From: Streptomyces xanthophaeus
GTDB taxonomy: Bacteria > Actinomycetota > Actinomycetes > Streptomycetales > Streptomycetaceae
Direction of reading: 5' to 3'
Length of the DNA stretch: 64,000 nt
Assembly (NCBI RefSeq): GCF_030440515.1
Contig: NZ_CP076543.1
Location: 6,086,501 to 6,150,500 of the forward strand
The translations under genes were made by a program, and so were the position numbers. Positions 20,488 through 30,020 of this stretch are shown here, piece after piece. The notes under the pieces were generated by a model. That model did no database searches. It worked only from the letters and a program-made list of their open reading frames with translations, and had not been told where the DNA came from. Position 1 is the stretch's first letter. Each line of letters starts with the position of its first letter.

Positions 20488-21548
20488 CCGCACGGACCCC
20501 GCGGCTGAGCCGCCTGCGCCGCCTCACCCCGGGCCGGGGCGAGGACGCCGCGGGCCGCGTCGGCCGCTCCGGCCGCCGGCGCGGCGCCACGCCCAAGGTG
20601 GTGGCGCTCGGCGGCGGCCAGGGCCTGTCGGCCTCCCTCGCCGCCCTGCGCCGGATCACCGGTGACCTCACCGCCGTGGTCACCGTCGCCGACGACGGCG
20701 GTTCCAGCGGCCGGCTCCGGGAGGAGCTCGGCGTGCTCCCGCCCGGCGACCTGCGCAAGGCGCTGGCCGCGCTGTGCGGTGACGACGACTGGGGCCAGAC
20801 CTGGGCCCGGGTCATCCAGCACCGCTTCCAGTCGGAGGGCGATCTGCACGGGCACGCGGTCGGCAACCTGCTGATCGTCGCCCTGTGGGAACAGCTCGGC
20901 GACCCCGTCCAGGCCCTCGACCTGGTCGGGAAGCTGCTCGGGGCGCAGGGCCGGGTGCTGCCCATGTCGGCGGTGCCGCTGGAGCTGCAGGCTCTGGTCC
21001 GGGGGCACGACCCGGCCCGCCCCGAGGACGTGGACACCGTCCGCGGGCAGGCCACGGTGGCGCTGACCCCGGGCGAGGTGCTCTCCGTGCAGGTGGTGCC
21101 GAGCGACCCGCCGGCCGTGCCGGAGGCCGTCGCTGCCGTCCTGGACGCCGACTGGGTGGTGCTCGGTCCGGGGTCCTGGTTCTCCTCGGTCATTCCGCAC
21201 CTGCTGGTGCCGGAACTGCTGGACGCGCTGATGGAGACGAAGGCCCGTCGGGTCCTCTCGCTGAACCTCGCGCCGCAGCCCGGCGAAACAGAGGGCTTCT
21301 CTCCGCAGCGTCATTTGGAGGTTTTGGCCCGACACGCCCCTAAACTCGCCCTGGACGTGGTGCTGGCCGACGAGGCCGCCGTGCCCGACCGCGAGTCCCT
21401 CGCCGATGCCGCGAAACGGTTCGGTGCCGCGGTCGAGCTGGCGCCCGTGGCCAGGCAGGACGGCTCTCCGAAGCACGATCCGGAGCTGCTGGCCGCCGCG
21501 TACGACCGTATTTTTCGGATGCATGGAAGGATCGGCCCATGGCGATGA
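20484..21548 (+). CDS. yvcK: Gluconeogenesis factor YvcK / CofD-like protein
   Basis: 354 residues, Rossmann-like CofD/YvcK fold: [21 protein letters not shown] at the N-terminus, [30 protein letters not shown], then [11 protein letters not shown] and [16 protein letters not shown]. YvcK proteins bind UDP-sugars and are needed for growth on gluconeogenic carbon and for envelope morphogenesis in several Gram-positive bacteria. About 30 Arg-rich residues precede the core. GTG start at 20484 overlaps the rapZ stop; the last 10 bases overlap whiA. The codons near 21310-21347 are atypical for this genome (TTG, GTT, TTG, CGA, CCT, AAA), probably because a whiA promoter is embedded there. Confidence 0.93.
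   Translation: MTARTPRLSRLRRLTPGRGEDAAGRVGRSGRRRGATPKVVALGGGQGLSASLAALRRITGDLTAVVTVADDGGSSGRLREELGVLPPGDLRKALAALCGDDDWGQTWARVIQHRFQSEGDLHGHAVGNLLIVALWEQLGDPVQALDLVGKLLGAQGRVLPMSAVPLELQALVRGHDPARPEDVDTVRGQATVALTPGEVLSVQVVPSDPPAVPEAVAAVLDADWVVLGPGSWFSSVIPHLLVPELLDALMETKARRVLSLNLAPQPGETEGFSPQRHLEVLARHAPKLALDVVLADEAAVPDRESLADAAKRFGAAVELAPVARQDGSPKHDPELLAAAYDRIFRMHGRIGPWR
21314..21346 (+). promoter_or_regulatory. Candidate internal whiA promoter with GACAC WhiA box
   Basis: Inside the yvcK reading frame a run of rare codons contains TTTGGAGGTTTTGG, the WhiA core site GACAC (21331-21335) and TAAACT (21341-21346), about 190 bases before the whiA start. Work on Streptomyces coelicolor described a developmentally induced whiA promoter inside the preceding gene and autoregulation by WhiA; this element sits in the matching place. 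Exact -10/-35 assignment is uncertain. Confidence 0.45.
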
Positions 21549-22534
21549 CGCCTGCGGTGAAGGATGAGATCTCCCGCCTGCCCGTCACCCGGACCTGCTG
21601 CAGGAAGGCGGAGGTCTCGGCGATCCTTCGGTTCGCGGGCGGGCTTCACCTGGTGAGCGGCCGCATCGTCATCGAGGCGGAGCTGGACACGGGGATCGCC
21701 GCCAGACGCCTGCGCAAGGACATCCTGGAGATCTTCGGCCATTCCTCGGACCTGGTGGTGATGGCCCCGGGCGGACTGCGCCGCGGCAGCCGCTACGTGG
21801 TCCGCGTCGTGGCCGGCGGTGACCAGCTGGCGCGCCAGACGGGCCTCGTGGACGGCCGCGGCCGCCCCATCCGGGGTCTTCCCCCGCAGGTGGTCTCCGG
21901 GGCCACCTGCGACGCGGAGGCGGCCTGGCGCGGCGCCTTCCTGGCCCACGGCTCGCTCACCGAGCCGGGCCGGTCCTCCTCCCTGGAGGTCACCTGCCCC
22001 GGCCCGGAGGCCGCCCTGGCCCTGGTGGGCGCCGCCCGCAGGCTGTCCATCGCCGCCAAGGCGCGCGAGGTGCGCGGAGTGGACCGGGTCGTGGTCCGCG
22101 ACGGCGACGCGATCGGCGCCCTGCTGACCCGGCTCGGCGCGCACGAGTCGGTGCTGGCCTGGGAGGAGCGGCGGATGCGGCGCGAGGTCCGCGCCACCGC
22201 CAACCGCCTGGCCAACTTCGACGACGCCAACCTGCGCCGCTCCGCGCGGGCCGCGGTGGCCGCCGGAGCCCGCGTGCAGCGCGCGCTGGAGATCCTCGGC
22301 GAGGAGGTCCCCGAGCACCTGGCCGCGGCCGGCCGGCTGCGCATGGAGCACAAGCAGGCCTCCCTGGAGGAGCTGGGCGCGCTCGCCGACCCGCCGCTGA
22401 CCAAGGACGCGGTCGCCGGCCGGATCCGTCGCCTGCTGGCGATGGCCGACAAGCGGGCCCAGGACCTCGGCATCCCGGGCACCGAGTCGAACCTCGACCT
22501 CAGCGAGGAGATGGCCGACAACATGGCCGGTTAG
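21539..22534 (+). CDS. whiA: Sporulation regulator WhiA
   Basis: DNA-binding master regulator that, with WhiB, switches aerial hyphae from growth to sporulation septation in Streptomyces. 331 residues: an N-terminal degenerate LAGLIDADG homing-endonuclease-like domain ([37 protein letters not shown]) and a C-terminal HTH ([34 protein letters not shown]). The sequence closely follows known Streptomyces WhiA, with a slightly different tail before [12 protein letters not shown] 21539 overlaps the end of yvcK by 10 bases; end of the operon, followed by a strong terminator. Confidence 0.97.
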   Translation: MAMTPAVKDEISRLPVTRTCCRKAEVSAILRFAGGLHLVSGRIVIEAELDTGIAARRLRKDILEIFGHSSDLVVMAPGGLRRGSRYVVRVVAGGDQLARQTGLVDGRGRPIRGLPPQVVSGATCDAEAAWRGAFLAHGSLTEPGRSSSLEVTCPGPEAALALVGAARRLSIAAKAREVRGVDRVVVRDGDAIGALLTRLGAHESVLAWEERRMRREVRATANRLANFDDANLRRSARAAVAAGARVQRALEILGEEVPEHLAAAGRLRMEHKQASLEELGALADPPLTKDAVAGRIRRLLAMADKRAQDLGIPGTESNLDLSEEMADNMAG

Positions 22535-22550
22535 GACTCCGGTACGGCTG

Positions 22551-22585
22551 AAGGGGCTCGCGCGATCACTCGTGCGGGCCCCTTT
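22551..22585 (+). terminator. Terminator of the uvrC-whiA operon
   Basis: AAGGGGC...CGA pairs with TCG...GCCCCTT to give a stem of about 15 bp with two mismatches around a short loop, ending in CCTTTG. It lies 16 bases after the whiA stop. Confidence 0.8.
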
Positions 22586-22671
22586 GCCGCACGCCCCATT
22601 GACATGAGCATGGGCCGGTCTTGAGTCTGGCGTCCGAACGCTTTCGTGGCAGACGACGCCCAGGGGGGCAC

Positions 22672-25632
22672 ATGAGTCACCGCGCGAGATCGATCCTCGC
22701 CGCAAGCGCACTCGTCTTCGGAACCACACTCGCCGTGCTGCCCGCCGCGGCACAGGCCCAGCCGGCACCCGGCGCCGCGTCCGGCGCCGACGAGGTACGG
22801 GTCTACGACGCCGACATCACCCGGGAACAGGTCCCGCTCGTCCTCGCCGCGGGGCAGGACGCGCACGAGCTCACCGAGCGGGCCCCGGAGACCGGAACCG
22901 CCCGGGTCGAGCTCTTCCTCAGCGCCGGCCAGGCCGGGGAACTCGCCGCCCAGGGCGTCAAGCTGGCCGAGCGCAAGGTCCCCGCCCAGGGCCTCGCCCG
23001 TGCCAAGGCCGCCGGGGACGGGGTGTTCCGCCCGTACAGCGGCAAGGGCGGCCTCCAGGAGGAGATCCTGCGGACCGCGCAGGAGAACCCGGGGCTCACC
23101 AAGGTCGTCTCCATCGGCAAGACCGTCCAGGGCAAGGACATCCTCGCCCTGAAGGTCAGCAAGAACGCCAGGAAGACCAAGGACGGCGACAAGCCCTCGG
23201 TCCTCTACATGTCCAACCAGCACGCCCGTGAGTGGATCACCCCCGAGATGACCCGGCGGCTGATGCACCACACCATCGACAACTACGGCAAGGACCAGCG
23301 GATCACCAAGCTGGTGGACACCAGTGAGCTGTGGTTCCTGCTCTCCGCCAACCCGGACGGGTACGACTACACGCACGCGGCCGACGGACAGCGGCTGTGG
23401 CGCAAGAACCTGCGCGACAACAACGGCGACGGGAAGACCGGCCCCGGCGACGGGGTCGACCTCAACCGGAACTTCGCCTTCAAGTGGGGTTACGACAACG
23501 AGGGCTCCTCGCCGACCCAGTCGAACGAGACCTACCGCGGCCCGAGCGCCACCTCCGAGCCCGAAACCGTCGCCCTCGACCGCTTCGAGAAGCGCATCGG
23601 CTTCGAGTACGCCATCAACTACCACTCCGCGGCCGAGCTGCTCCTCTACGGCGTGGGCTGGCAGGTCGCCACCCCCACCCCCGACGACGTCGCCTACAAG
23701 GCGCTCGCCGGCACCCCGGAGAACCCCGCCGTCCCGGGCTACTACCCGCAGGTCTCCTCCGAGCTCTACACCACCAACGGCGAGGCCGACGGCCACGCCT
23801 CCAACGTCAACGGCATCATGATGTTCACGCCGGAGATGACCACCTGCCAGACCGCCTCGGCGAGCGACCCGAACGATCTGTGGAAGCCCGAGGACTGCGC
23901 CTCCGGCTTCAACTTCCCGGACGACGAGAAGCTCATCCAGGCGGAGTTCGCCAAGAACATCCCCTTCGCGCTGTCCGTCGGCGAGAGCGCCGCGACCCCG
24001 GACCGGCCGAAGTCCTCGCTGGGCCTGAGCGCCGCCGACTTCACCGTGGACGCCTTCGCCACCTCCTACGCCGCCCGCGGCGAGGACCAGACGGTCTCCG
24101 TCACGGCCCGCAAGGCGCTGAAGGACAAGGAAGTCAACTTCCGGATCAACGGCGGCCGCACGCACGACGAGGACCTGAGGCCCTGGAAGGGCGGCGAGGT
24201 CTACGGCGGCGACGACAACAACTGGTTCGACGAGTACCGCGCCGAGGTCGACGGCGCGAAGCCCGGCGACAAGGTCGAGGTCTGGTTCACCGGCCGCGAC
24301 CGCTCCGGCAAGCAGGTCTCCAGCGAGCACTTCACGTACACGGTGGCCGAGCGGCCGCGCGCGGACGTCCTGGTGATCGCGGAAGAGGGGGCCAAGGCCC
24401 AGCACGCCCAGACCTACGTCGACGCCCTGCGCGCCAACGGAAGATCCGCGGCGGTCTGGGACGTAGCCGTCCAGGGCGCCCCGCACCACCTCGGAGTCCT
24501 CTCCCACTTCGGTACGGCCGTCCACTACACGGGAGCCAAGACCCCCGGCGGCGAAACCCAGTTGGCGGTGCGCGACTTCCTCAACGAGGGCGGCAAGCTG
24601 ATCGAGGCCGGTGAGCTGGCGGGCGGCAACGCCCAGGTCGGCCGCGCCGTGACCAACGACTTCAGCCAGTACTGGCTCGGCGCGTACAGCCGGACGAGCA
24701 CCCCCGGAGCCACCGGCTTCGCCGGCGCCGGCGCCCTGAACGGCGCACGGGGCAACGTCGGGGACGCCGCGGGCAACCCGCTGAACGCCCCCGGCGGGTA
24801 CACCGTGACCTCCGAGACCCTGGCGCCCGCACAGTTCCCGCAGTTCAGGAGCGCCCAGGCGGGAGCCTTCACCGGGGTCGTGAACCCGTACGCCCCCTAC
24901 GCCGGCGCCGGCATGGCCGCGGCCCTGCACGCCGACGACGACTGGAAGCGCCTCGTCCGTACGATCGACCTCACCGGGGTCACCGCGGCCGACCAGCCGC
25001 AGCTGAAGCTGGCGCTCAACTGGAACGTCGAGGAGGGTTACGACCACGCCGCGCTGGAGGCCCGGACCGCCGGCGGCGACGACTGGACCACCCTGCCGGA
25101 CAAGGGCGGCCTGAGCAGCTCCACCGTCCCCGAGGAGTGCGCGGCCGGGTTCTTCATGAACGGACACCCGTTCCTGCGCCGCTACCTCACGCTCGACGCC
25201 GGAGGCTGCACCGCGCAGGGCACCAGCGGCCGGTGGAACAGCTTCACCGGTTCCTCCGGCGGCTGGAAGCAGGTCTCCTTCGACCTGAGCGCCTACGCCG
25301 GCAAGACCGTTGAGCTCTCGCTCTCCTACATCACCGACCCGGGCTCGGGCGGCCGCGGCGTCTTCGCGGACGAGGCGCGCCTCTCCGTCAAGGGCGCGGA
25401 CCAGCCCGTCGAGGGATTCGAGACGTCCCTCGGAGCCTGGACGGCACAGGCCGCACCGGCCGGGAGCCCCGAAGTTCCCGGTGACTGGGCCCGGTCCGGG
25501 GAACTGTTCAAGTCCTACGCTGCGGTCACCACACGTGACACGGTGTTGCTGGGCTTCGGCCTGGAACACATGCCCACCGCGGCGGACCGTGCCCTACTCG
25601 TCGGTAAGGCACTGCGCACACTGCACCGCTGA
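22672..25632 (+). CDS. Secreted M14 zinc carboxypeptidase with large C-terminal extension
   Basis: 986 residues with a signal peptide (SILAASALVFGTTLAVLPAAAQA). A pro-like region of about 110 residues precedes the M14 domain. Zinc ligands are visible as NQHAREWITPEM (HxxE) and the later His in INYHSAAELLLYG; GVDLNRNFAFKWG and NPDGYDY match the substrate-binding region and MMFTPEMTTC supplies the catalytic Glu. From about residue 440 the protein continues for over 500 residues with beta-domains: a probable Ig-like module, a Rossmann-like segment (RADVLVIAEEGAKAQHAQTYVDALRANG) and a lectin/MAM-like segment resembling those of immune-inhibitor-A-type proteases. ATG 22672 follows GGGGGG; the open frame upstream is not supported. 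Extracellular protein degradation. Confidence 0.9.
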   Translation: MSHRARSILAASALVFGTTLAVLPAAAQAQPAPGAASGADEVRVYDADITREQVPLVLAAGQDAHELTERAPETGTARVELFLSAGQAGELAAQGVKLAERKVPAQGLARAKAAGDGVFRPYSGKGGLQEEILRTAQENPGLTKVVSIGKTVQGKDILALKVSKNARKTKDGDKPSVLYMSNQHAREWITPEMTRRLMHHTIDNYGKDQRITKLVDTSELWFLLSANPDGYDYTHAADGQRLWRKNLRDNNGDGKTGPGDGVDLNRNFAFKWGYDNEGSSPTQSNETYRGPSATSEPETVALDRFEKRIGFEYAINYHSAAELLLYGVGWQVATPTPDDVAYKALAGTPENPAVPGYYPQVSSELYTTNGEADGHASNVNGIMMFTPEMTTCQTASASDPNDLWKPEDCASGFNFPDDEKLIQAEFAKNIPFALSVGESAATPDRPKSSLGLSAADFTVDAFATSYAARGEDQTVSVTARKALKDKEVNFRINGGRTHDEDLRPWKGGEVYGGDDNNWFDEYRAEVDGAKPGDKVEVWFTGRDRSGKQVSSEHFTYTVAERPRADVLVIAEEGAKAQHAQTYVDALRANGRSAAVWDVAVQGAPHHLGVLSHFGTAVHYTGAKTPGGETQLAVRDFLNEGGKLIEAGELAGGNAQVGRAVTNDFSQYWLGAYSRTSTPGATGFAGAGALNGARGNVGDAAGNPLNAPGGYTVTSETLAPAQFPQFRSAQAGAFTGVVNPYAPYAGAGMAAALHADDDWKRLVRTIDLTGVTAADQPQLKLALNWNVEEGYDHAALEARTAGGDDWTTLPDKGGLSSSTVPEECAAGFFMNGHPFLRRYLTLDAGGCTAQGTSGRWNSFTGSSGGWKQVSFDLSAYAGKTVELSLSYITDPGSGGRGVFADEARLSVKGADQPVEGFETSLGAWTAQAAPAGSPEVPGDWARSGELFKSYAAVTTRDTVLLGFGLEHMPTAADRALLVGKALRTLHR

Positions 25633-25643
25633 TCGCAGGCCCG

Positions 25644-25668
25644 CCCGTCACTCACCCTGAGTGACGGG
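25644..25668 (+). terminator. First terminator after carboxypeptidase
   Basis: Perfect 11-bp stem CCCGTCACTCA / TGAGTGACGGG with a CCC loop, 11 bases after the stop codon. Confidence 0.75.
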
Positions 25669-25682
25669 GATCGAAGTCCGGA

Positions 25683-25713
25683 GGTCCCGTTCCGGCGTGT
25701 CCGGAACGGGACC
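25683..25713 (+). terminator. Second tandem terminator/hairpin before gap
   Basis: Perfect 13-bp stem GGTCCCGTTCCGG / CCGGAACGGGACC with a 5-base loop. Together with the previous hairpin it insulates gap from the carboxypeptidase gene. The remaining 150 bases to gap hold a TAGGGT -10-like element at about 25788. Confidence 0.65.
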
Positions 25714-25798
25714 CACGCGGGAGTACCCCCGGGAAGTAGGGGGAGTGTCAGGCCCCGACCGATGTCACCCAAAAGCTCACGGAGAGGTAGGGTCGTAA

Positions 25799-26872
<1,074 letters not shown>

Positions 26873-26904
26873 AAACGTAGGGCAAGGCACCACGATGTGA
26901 AGCA

Positions 26905-26944
26905 CAGGGTCCGAGCAGCGCAACGATGCGCCGCACGGGCCCTG
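26905..26944 (+). terminator. Hairpin terminator/attenuator between gap and pgk
   Basis: CAGGGTCCG pairs with CGGGCCCTG (one G-U) around an inner GCGCA/TGCGC hairpin, followed by TTGCTTG. It lies 32 bases after gap. Confidence 0.7.
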
Positions 26945-27003
26945 TTGCTTGCCTCGTTATCCTTCCTCGCCCTTCGAGTGAAGGCTCAAAGGAGTAGAAA
27001 TAC

Positions 27004-28218
27004 ATGAAGACGATCGATGAACTGCTCGCCGAAGGCGTCAAGGGCAAGCGGGTCTTCGTCCGCGCGGACCTGAACGTCCCGCTGGCCGAGGGCACCATCA
27101 CCGACGACGGCCGCATCCGCGCCGTCCAGCCCACGATCGCGAAGCTCGCCGAAGCCGGCGCCCGCGTCATCGTGGCCTCGCACCTGGGCCGCCCCAAGGG
27201 CGCCGGCGTCGAGCCGGCGTTCTCGCTCGCCCCGGCCGCCGCACGCCTGGGTGAACTGCTCGGTGCGGACGTCGCGTTCGCCACCGACACCGTCGGCGCC
27301 TCCGCCAAGGAGACCGTCGAGGCCCTGACCGACGGCCAGGTCGCCGTGATCGAGAACCTGCGCTTCAACGCCGGTGAGACCTCGAAGGACGACGCCGAGC
27401 GCGGCGCCTTCGCGGACCAGCTCGCGGAGCTCGCCGACGTCTACGTCGGCGACGGCTTCGGCGCCGTGCACCGAAAGCACGCCTCGGTCTTCGACCTCCC
27501 GGCCCGCCTCCCGCAGGCCGCCGGCTACCTCATCGCCACCGAGGTCGGCGTCCTGAAGAAGCTGACCGCCGAGGTCGAGCGCCCGTACGTGGTGGTCCTC
27601 GGCGGCGCCAAGGTCTCCGACAAGCTCGCCGTCATCGACGAGCTGCTCGGCAAGGCCGACCGCATCCTCATCGGCGGCGGCATGGCCTACACCTTCCTCT
27701 ACGCCAAGGGCTACGAGGTCGGCATCTCCCTGCTCCAGAAGGACCAGGTGGAGGTCGTCAAGGAGTACATGAAGCGCGCCGAGGACACCGGGGTCGAGCT
27801 GGTCCTCCCGGTCGACGTACTGGTCTCCGCGGAGTTCCCGGACCTCAAGGGCAAGACCCCGGCCGACTTCACGGTCGTCGACGCGGACAAGATCCCCGCC
27901 GACAAGGAGGGCCTGGACATCGGCCCGAAGACGCGTGAGCTGTACGCGTCGAAGATCGCCGATGCCAAGACCGTCTTCTGGAACGGCCCGGTGGGCGTCT
28001 TCGAGCACCCCGACTACGCCGGGGGCACCTCGGCCATCGCCCAGGCCCTGCTCGACAGCAGCGCCTTCACCGTCGTCGGCGGTGGCGACAGCGCCGCCGC
28101 GGTCCGCATCCTGGGCTTCGACGAGAATGCATTCGGCCACATCTCGACCGGTGGCGGCGCCTCCCTCGAATACCTCGAGGGCAAGACGCTCCCCGGCCTC
28201 GCCGCCCTGGAGGGCTGA
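27004..28218 (+). CDS. pgk: Phosphoglycerate kinase
   Basis: Glycolytic ATP-forming kinase of 404 residues. N-terminal signature RVFVRADLNVPL, substrate-binding ASHLGRPKG and ENLRFNAGE, then GDGFGAVHRKHAS, the VVLGGAKVSDK hinge region and nucleotide-binding FWNGPVGVFE and VVGGGDSAAAV close to the C-terminus. ATG at 27004, preceded by AAAGGAG. tpiA begins 6 bases after its stop, so the two are co-transcribed. Confidence 0.97.
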   Translation: MKTIDELLAEGVKGKRVFVRADLNVPLAEGTITDDGRIRAVQPTIAKLAEAGARVIVASHLGRPKGAGVEPAFSLAPAAARLGELLGADVAFATDTVGASAKETVEALTDGQVAVIENLRFNAGETSKDDAERGAFADQLAELADVYVGDGFGAVHRKHASVFDLPARLPQAAGYLIATEVGVLKKLTAEVERPYVVVLGGAKVSDKLAVIDELLGKADRILIGGGMAYTFLYAKGYEVGISLLQKDQVEVVKEYMKRAEDTGVELVLPVDVLVSAEFPDLKGKTPADFTVVDADKIPADKEGLDIGPKTRELYASKIADAKTVFWNGPVGVFEHPDYAGGTSAIAQALLDSSAFTVVGGGDSAAAVRILGFDENAFGHISTGGGASLEYLEGKTLPGLAALEG

Positions 28219-28224
28219 ACCCGT

Positions 28225-29001
28225 ATGACCACGCGCACCCCGCTCATGGCGGGCAACTGGAAGATGAACCTCAACCACCTCGAGGCCATCGCCCACGTCC
28301 AGAAGCTCGCCTTCGCCCTCACCGACAAGGACTACGACGCCGTCGAGGTCGCGGTCCTGCCGCCCTTCGTCGACCTGCGCTCGGTCCAGACCCTGGTCGA
28401 CGGCGACAAGCTGAAGATCAAGTACGGCGCCCAGGACATCTCCGCGCACGACTCCGGTGCCTACACCGGTGAGATCTCCGGCCCGATGCTGTCGAAGCTG
28501 AAGTGCACGTACGTGGCCGTCGGCCACAGCGAGCGCCGCCAGTACCACGGCGAGAGCGACGAGATCTGCAACGCCAAGGTCAAGGCCGCCTTCCGGCACG
28601 GGATCACCCCGATCCTGTGCGTCGGGGAGGGCCTGGACATCCGCAAGGCCGGCCAGCAGGTCCCCTACACGCTGAGCCAGCTCGACGGCGGCCTGGAAGG
28701 CGTCCCGGCCGACCAGGTCGAGTCCATCGTGATCGCCTACGAGCCCGTCTGGGCCATCGGGACCGGCGAGGTCGCCACCCCCGACGATGCCCAGGAGGTC
28801 TGCGGGGCGATCCGCGGCCGCCTCGCCGAGCTGTACTCGCAGGAGCTGGCCGACAAGGTCCGCATCCAGTACGGCGGCTCCGTGAAGTCCGGAAACATCG
28901 CGGCGATCATGGCCCAGCCCGACGTCGACGGCGCCCTGATCGGCGGCGCGGCACTGGACGCGGACGAGTTCGTCAAGATCGTCCGCTTCCGCGACCAGTG
29001 A
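28225..29001 (+). CDS. tpiA: Triosephosphate isomerase
   Basis: 258-residue TIM barrel interconverting glyceraldehyde-3-phosphate and dihydroxyacetone phosphate. Catalytic residues are visible: Asn/Lys in [10 protein letters not shown], His in VGHSERRQ and Glu in the [11 protein letters not shown] signature; phosphate loop [11 protein letters not shown] and IGGAAL follow. Tightly behind pgk. Confidence 0.97.
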   Translation: MTTRTPLMAGNWKMNLNHLEAIAHVQKLAFALTDKDYDAVEVAVLPPFVDLRSVQTLVDGDKLKIKYGAQDISAHDSGAYTGEISGPMLSKLKCTYVAVGHSERRQYHGESDEICNAKVKAAFRHGITPILCVGEGLDIRKAGQQVPYTLSQLDGGLEGVPADQVESIVIAYEPVWAIGTGEVATPDDAQEVCGAIRGRLAELYSQELADKVRIQYGGSVKSGNIAAIMAQPDVDGALIGGAALDADEFVKIVRFRDQ

Positions 29002-29033
29002 GTATGCGGTAGGGCGGATCCGTCGTACCCTTG

Positions 29034-29071
29034 CGGGGGCCAGAGGCTGATGCATCAGCCCCTGGCCCCCG
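29034..29071 (+). terminator. 38-base near-perfect palindrome between tpiA and secG
   Basis: CGGGGGCCAG-a-GGCTGATG and CATCAGCC-c-CTGGCCCCCG pair across the whole element with a single A-C mismatch and a TGCA-type apical loop. No T-run follows; it could terminate tpiA or lie in the secG leader, since a TACCCT -10-like hexamer sits just before it. Confidence 0.6.
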
Positions 29072-29125
29072 TGCACATCTCGCAAAGCCGGAAAGCCCGA
29101 AAAAGCCAGAAAGTAGGAATCAGCC

Positions 29126-29362
29126 GTGATTATGGGGTTCTCGATCGCCCTGATCGTCTTCAGCGCCCTGCTGATGCTGCTCGTGCTGATGCACAAGGGC
29201 AAGGGCGGCGGCCTCTCCGACATGTTCGGCGGCGGTATGCAGTCGTCGGTCGGCGGTTCCTCCGTCGCGGAGCGCAACCTGGACCGCATCACCGTGGTCG
29301 TCGGTCTGCTGTGGTTCGCGTGCATCGTCGCTCTCGGCCTGCTGACGAAGTCGAGCAGCTGA
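29126..29362 (+). CDS. secG: Preprotein translocase subunit SecG
   Basis: 78-residue auxiliary subunit of the SecYEG protein-export channel. Two membrane helices (FSIALIVFSALLMLLVLMH and VVVGLLWFACIVALGLL) flank a cytosolic loop with the conserved KGKGGGLSDMFGGG. GTG start at 29126 with AGTAGGA upstream. The position directly after gap-pgk-tpiA is conserved in actinobacteria. Confidence 0.95.
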   Translation: MIMGFSIALIVFSALLMLLVLMHKGKGGGLSDMFGGGMQSSVGGSSVAERNLDRITVVVGLLWFACIVALGLLTKSSS

Positions 29363-29543
29363 CCGTTCTGGCCATTCCGGCAGTCCGGTCGGCACCGTCC
29401 GGCCTATCATGAGGGCCGGCGTCCATCGCGTGGAATCAGTAACTCCGCTCACTGGACGTGCGTTGGGCCTTACGTAGACTTGGGCGCTCCGCGGCGGAAT
29501 TCCACTCACCTTCCGCGGCACCATCACGCAGGGAGTTACGACC

Positions 29544-29879
29544 GTGGCAAGTGGCAACGCGATCCGTGGTAGCCGGGTCGGAGCGGGGCCGATGGGTGAG
29601 GCGGAGCGCGGCGAGTCCGCGCCCCGTCTGCGCATCTCCTTCTGGTGCTCGAACGGGCACGAGACGCAGCCGAGCTTCGCCAGCGACGCGCAGGTGCCGG
29701 ACACCTGGGACTGCCCGCGCTGCGGGTTCCCGGCCGGCCAGGACCGGGACAACCCGCCCGCGCCGCCGCGCACCGAGCCGTACAAGACGCACCTGGCGTA
29801 CGTACGGGAACGGCGCTCGGACGCCGACGGCGAGGCGATCCTGGCCGAGGCGCTCGCCAAGCTCCGCGGCGAGATCTGA
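29544..29879 (+). CDS. RbpA-family RNA polymerase-binding protein (second-type paralogue)
   Basis: 111 residues. The pattern FWCSNGHETQPSF...DTWDCPRCGFPAG matches the zinc/beta core of RbpA (CxxGH...WxCxxCG), and KTHLAYVRERRSDADGEAILAEALAKLRGE matches its sigma-interaction region (KTHWDMLxERRxxEELEExLxERL). The N-terminus RGSRVGAGP corresponds to the RbpA N-terminal tail. RbpA stabilises open complexes with the principal sigma factor. This sequence differs from the main RbpA by its SGNAIRGSRVG start and lack of a long C-tail, so I read it as the paralogue. GTG start at 29544; TAGACT at 29475-29480 is a possible -10. Followed by a very strong terminator, so it is monocistronic. Confidence 0.88.
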   Translation: MASGNAIRGSRVGAGPMGEAERGESAPRLRISFWCSNGHETQPSFASDAQVPDTWDCPRCGFPAGQDRDNPPAPPRTEPYKTHLAYVRERRSDADGEAILAEALAKLRGEI

Positions 29880-29901
29880 GACGGCGCGAAGAGTGTGACG
29901 T

Positions 29902-29944
29902 GAGGCCCGGCCCCACAGGAACTTCTCCTGTGGGGCCGGGCCTC
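29902..29944 (+). terminator. Very strong terminator after rbpA-like gene
   Basis: Perfect 19-bp stem GAGGCCCGGCCCCACAGGA / TCCTGTGGGGCCGGGCCTC with a 5-base loop, then TTTGTGTG. Lies 22 bases after the stop. Confidence 0.9.
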
Positions 29945-30020
29945 TTTGTGTGCGTTCTGCCGCTGGTGATCCCTTAAGTTGGTGAACGGCGGGGCACGAC
30001 AGGACGGAAGAAGTGGGTTG

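Noticed and set aside
22531..25569. 1012-codon open frame antisense to the M14 carboxypeptidase
   Set aside because: Shadow frame with no motifs and no RBS; the plus-strand peptidase is complete.
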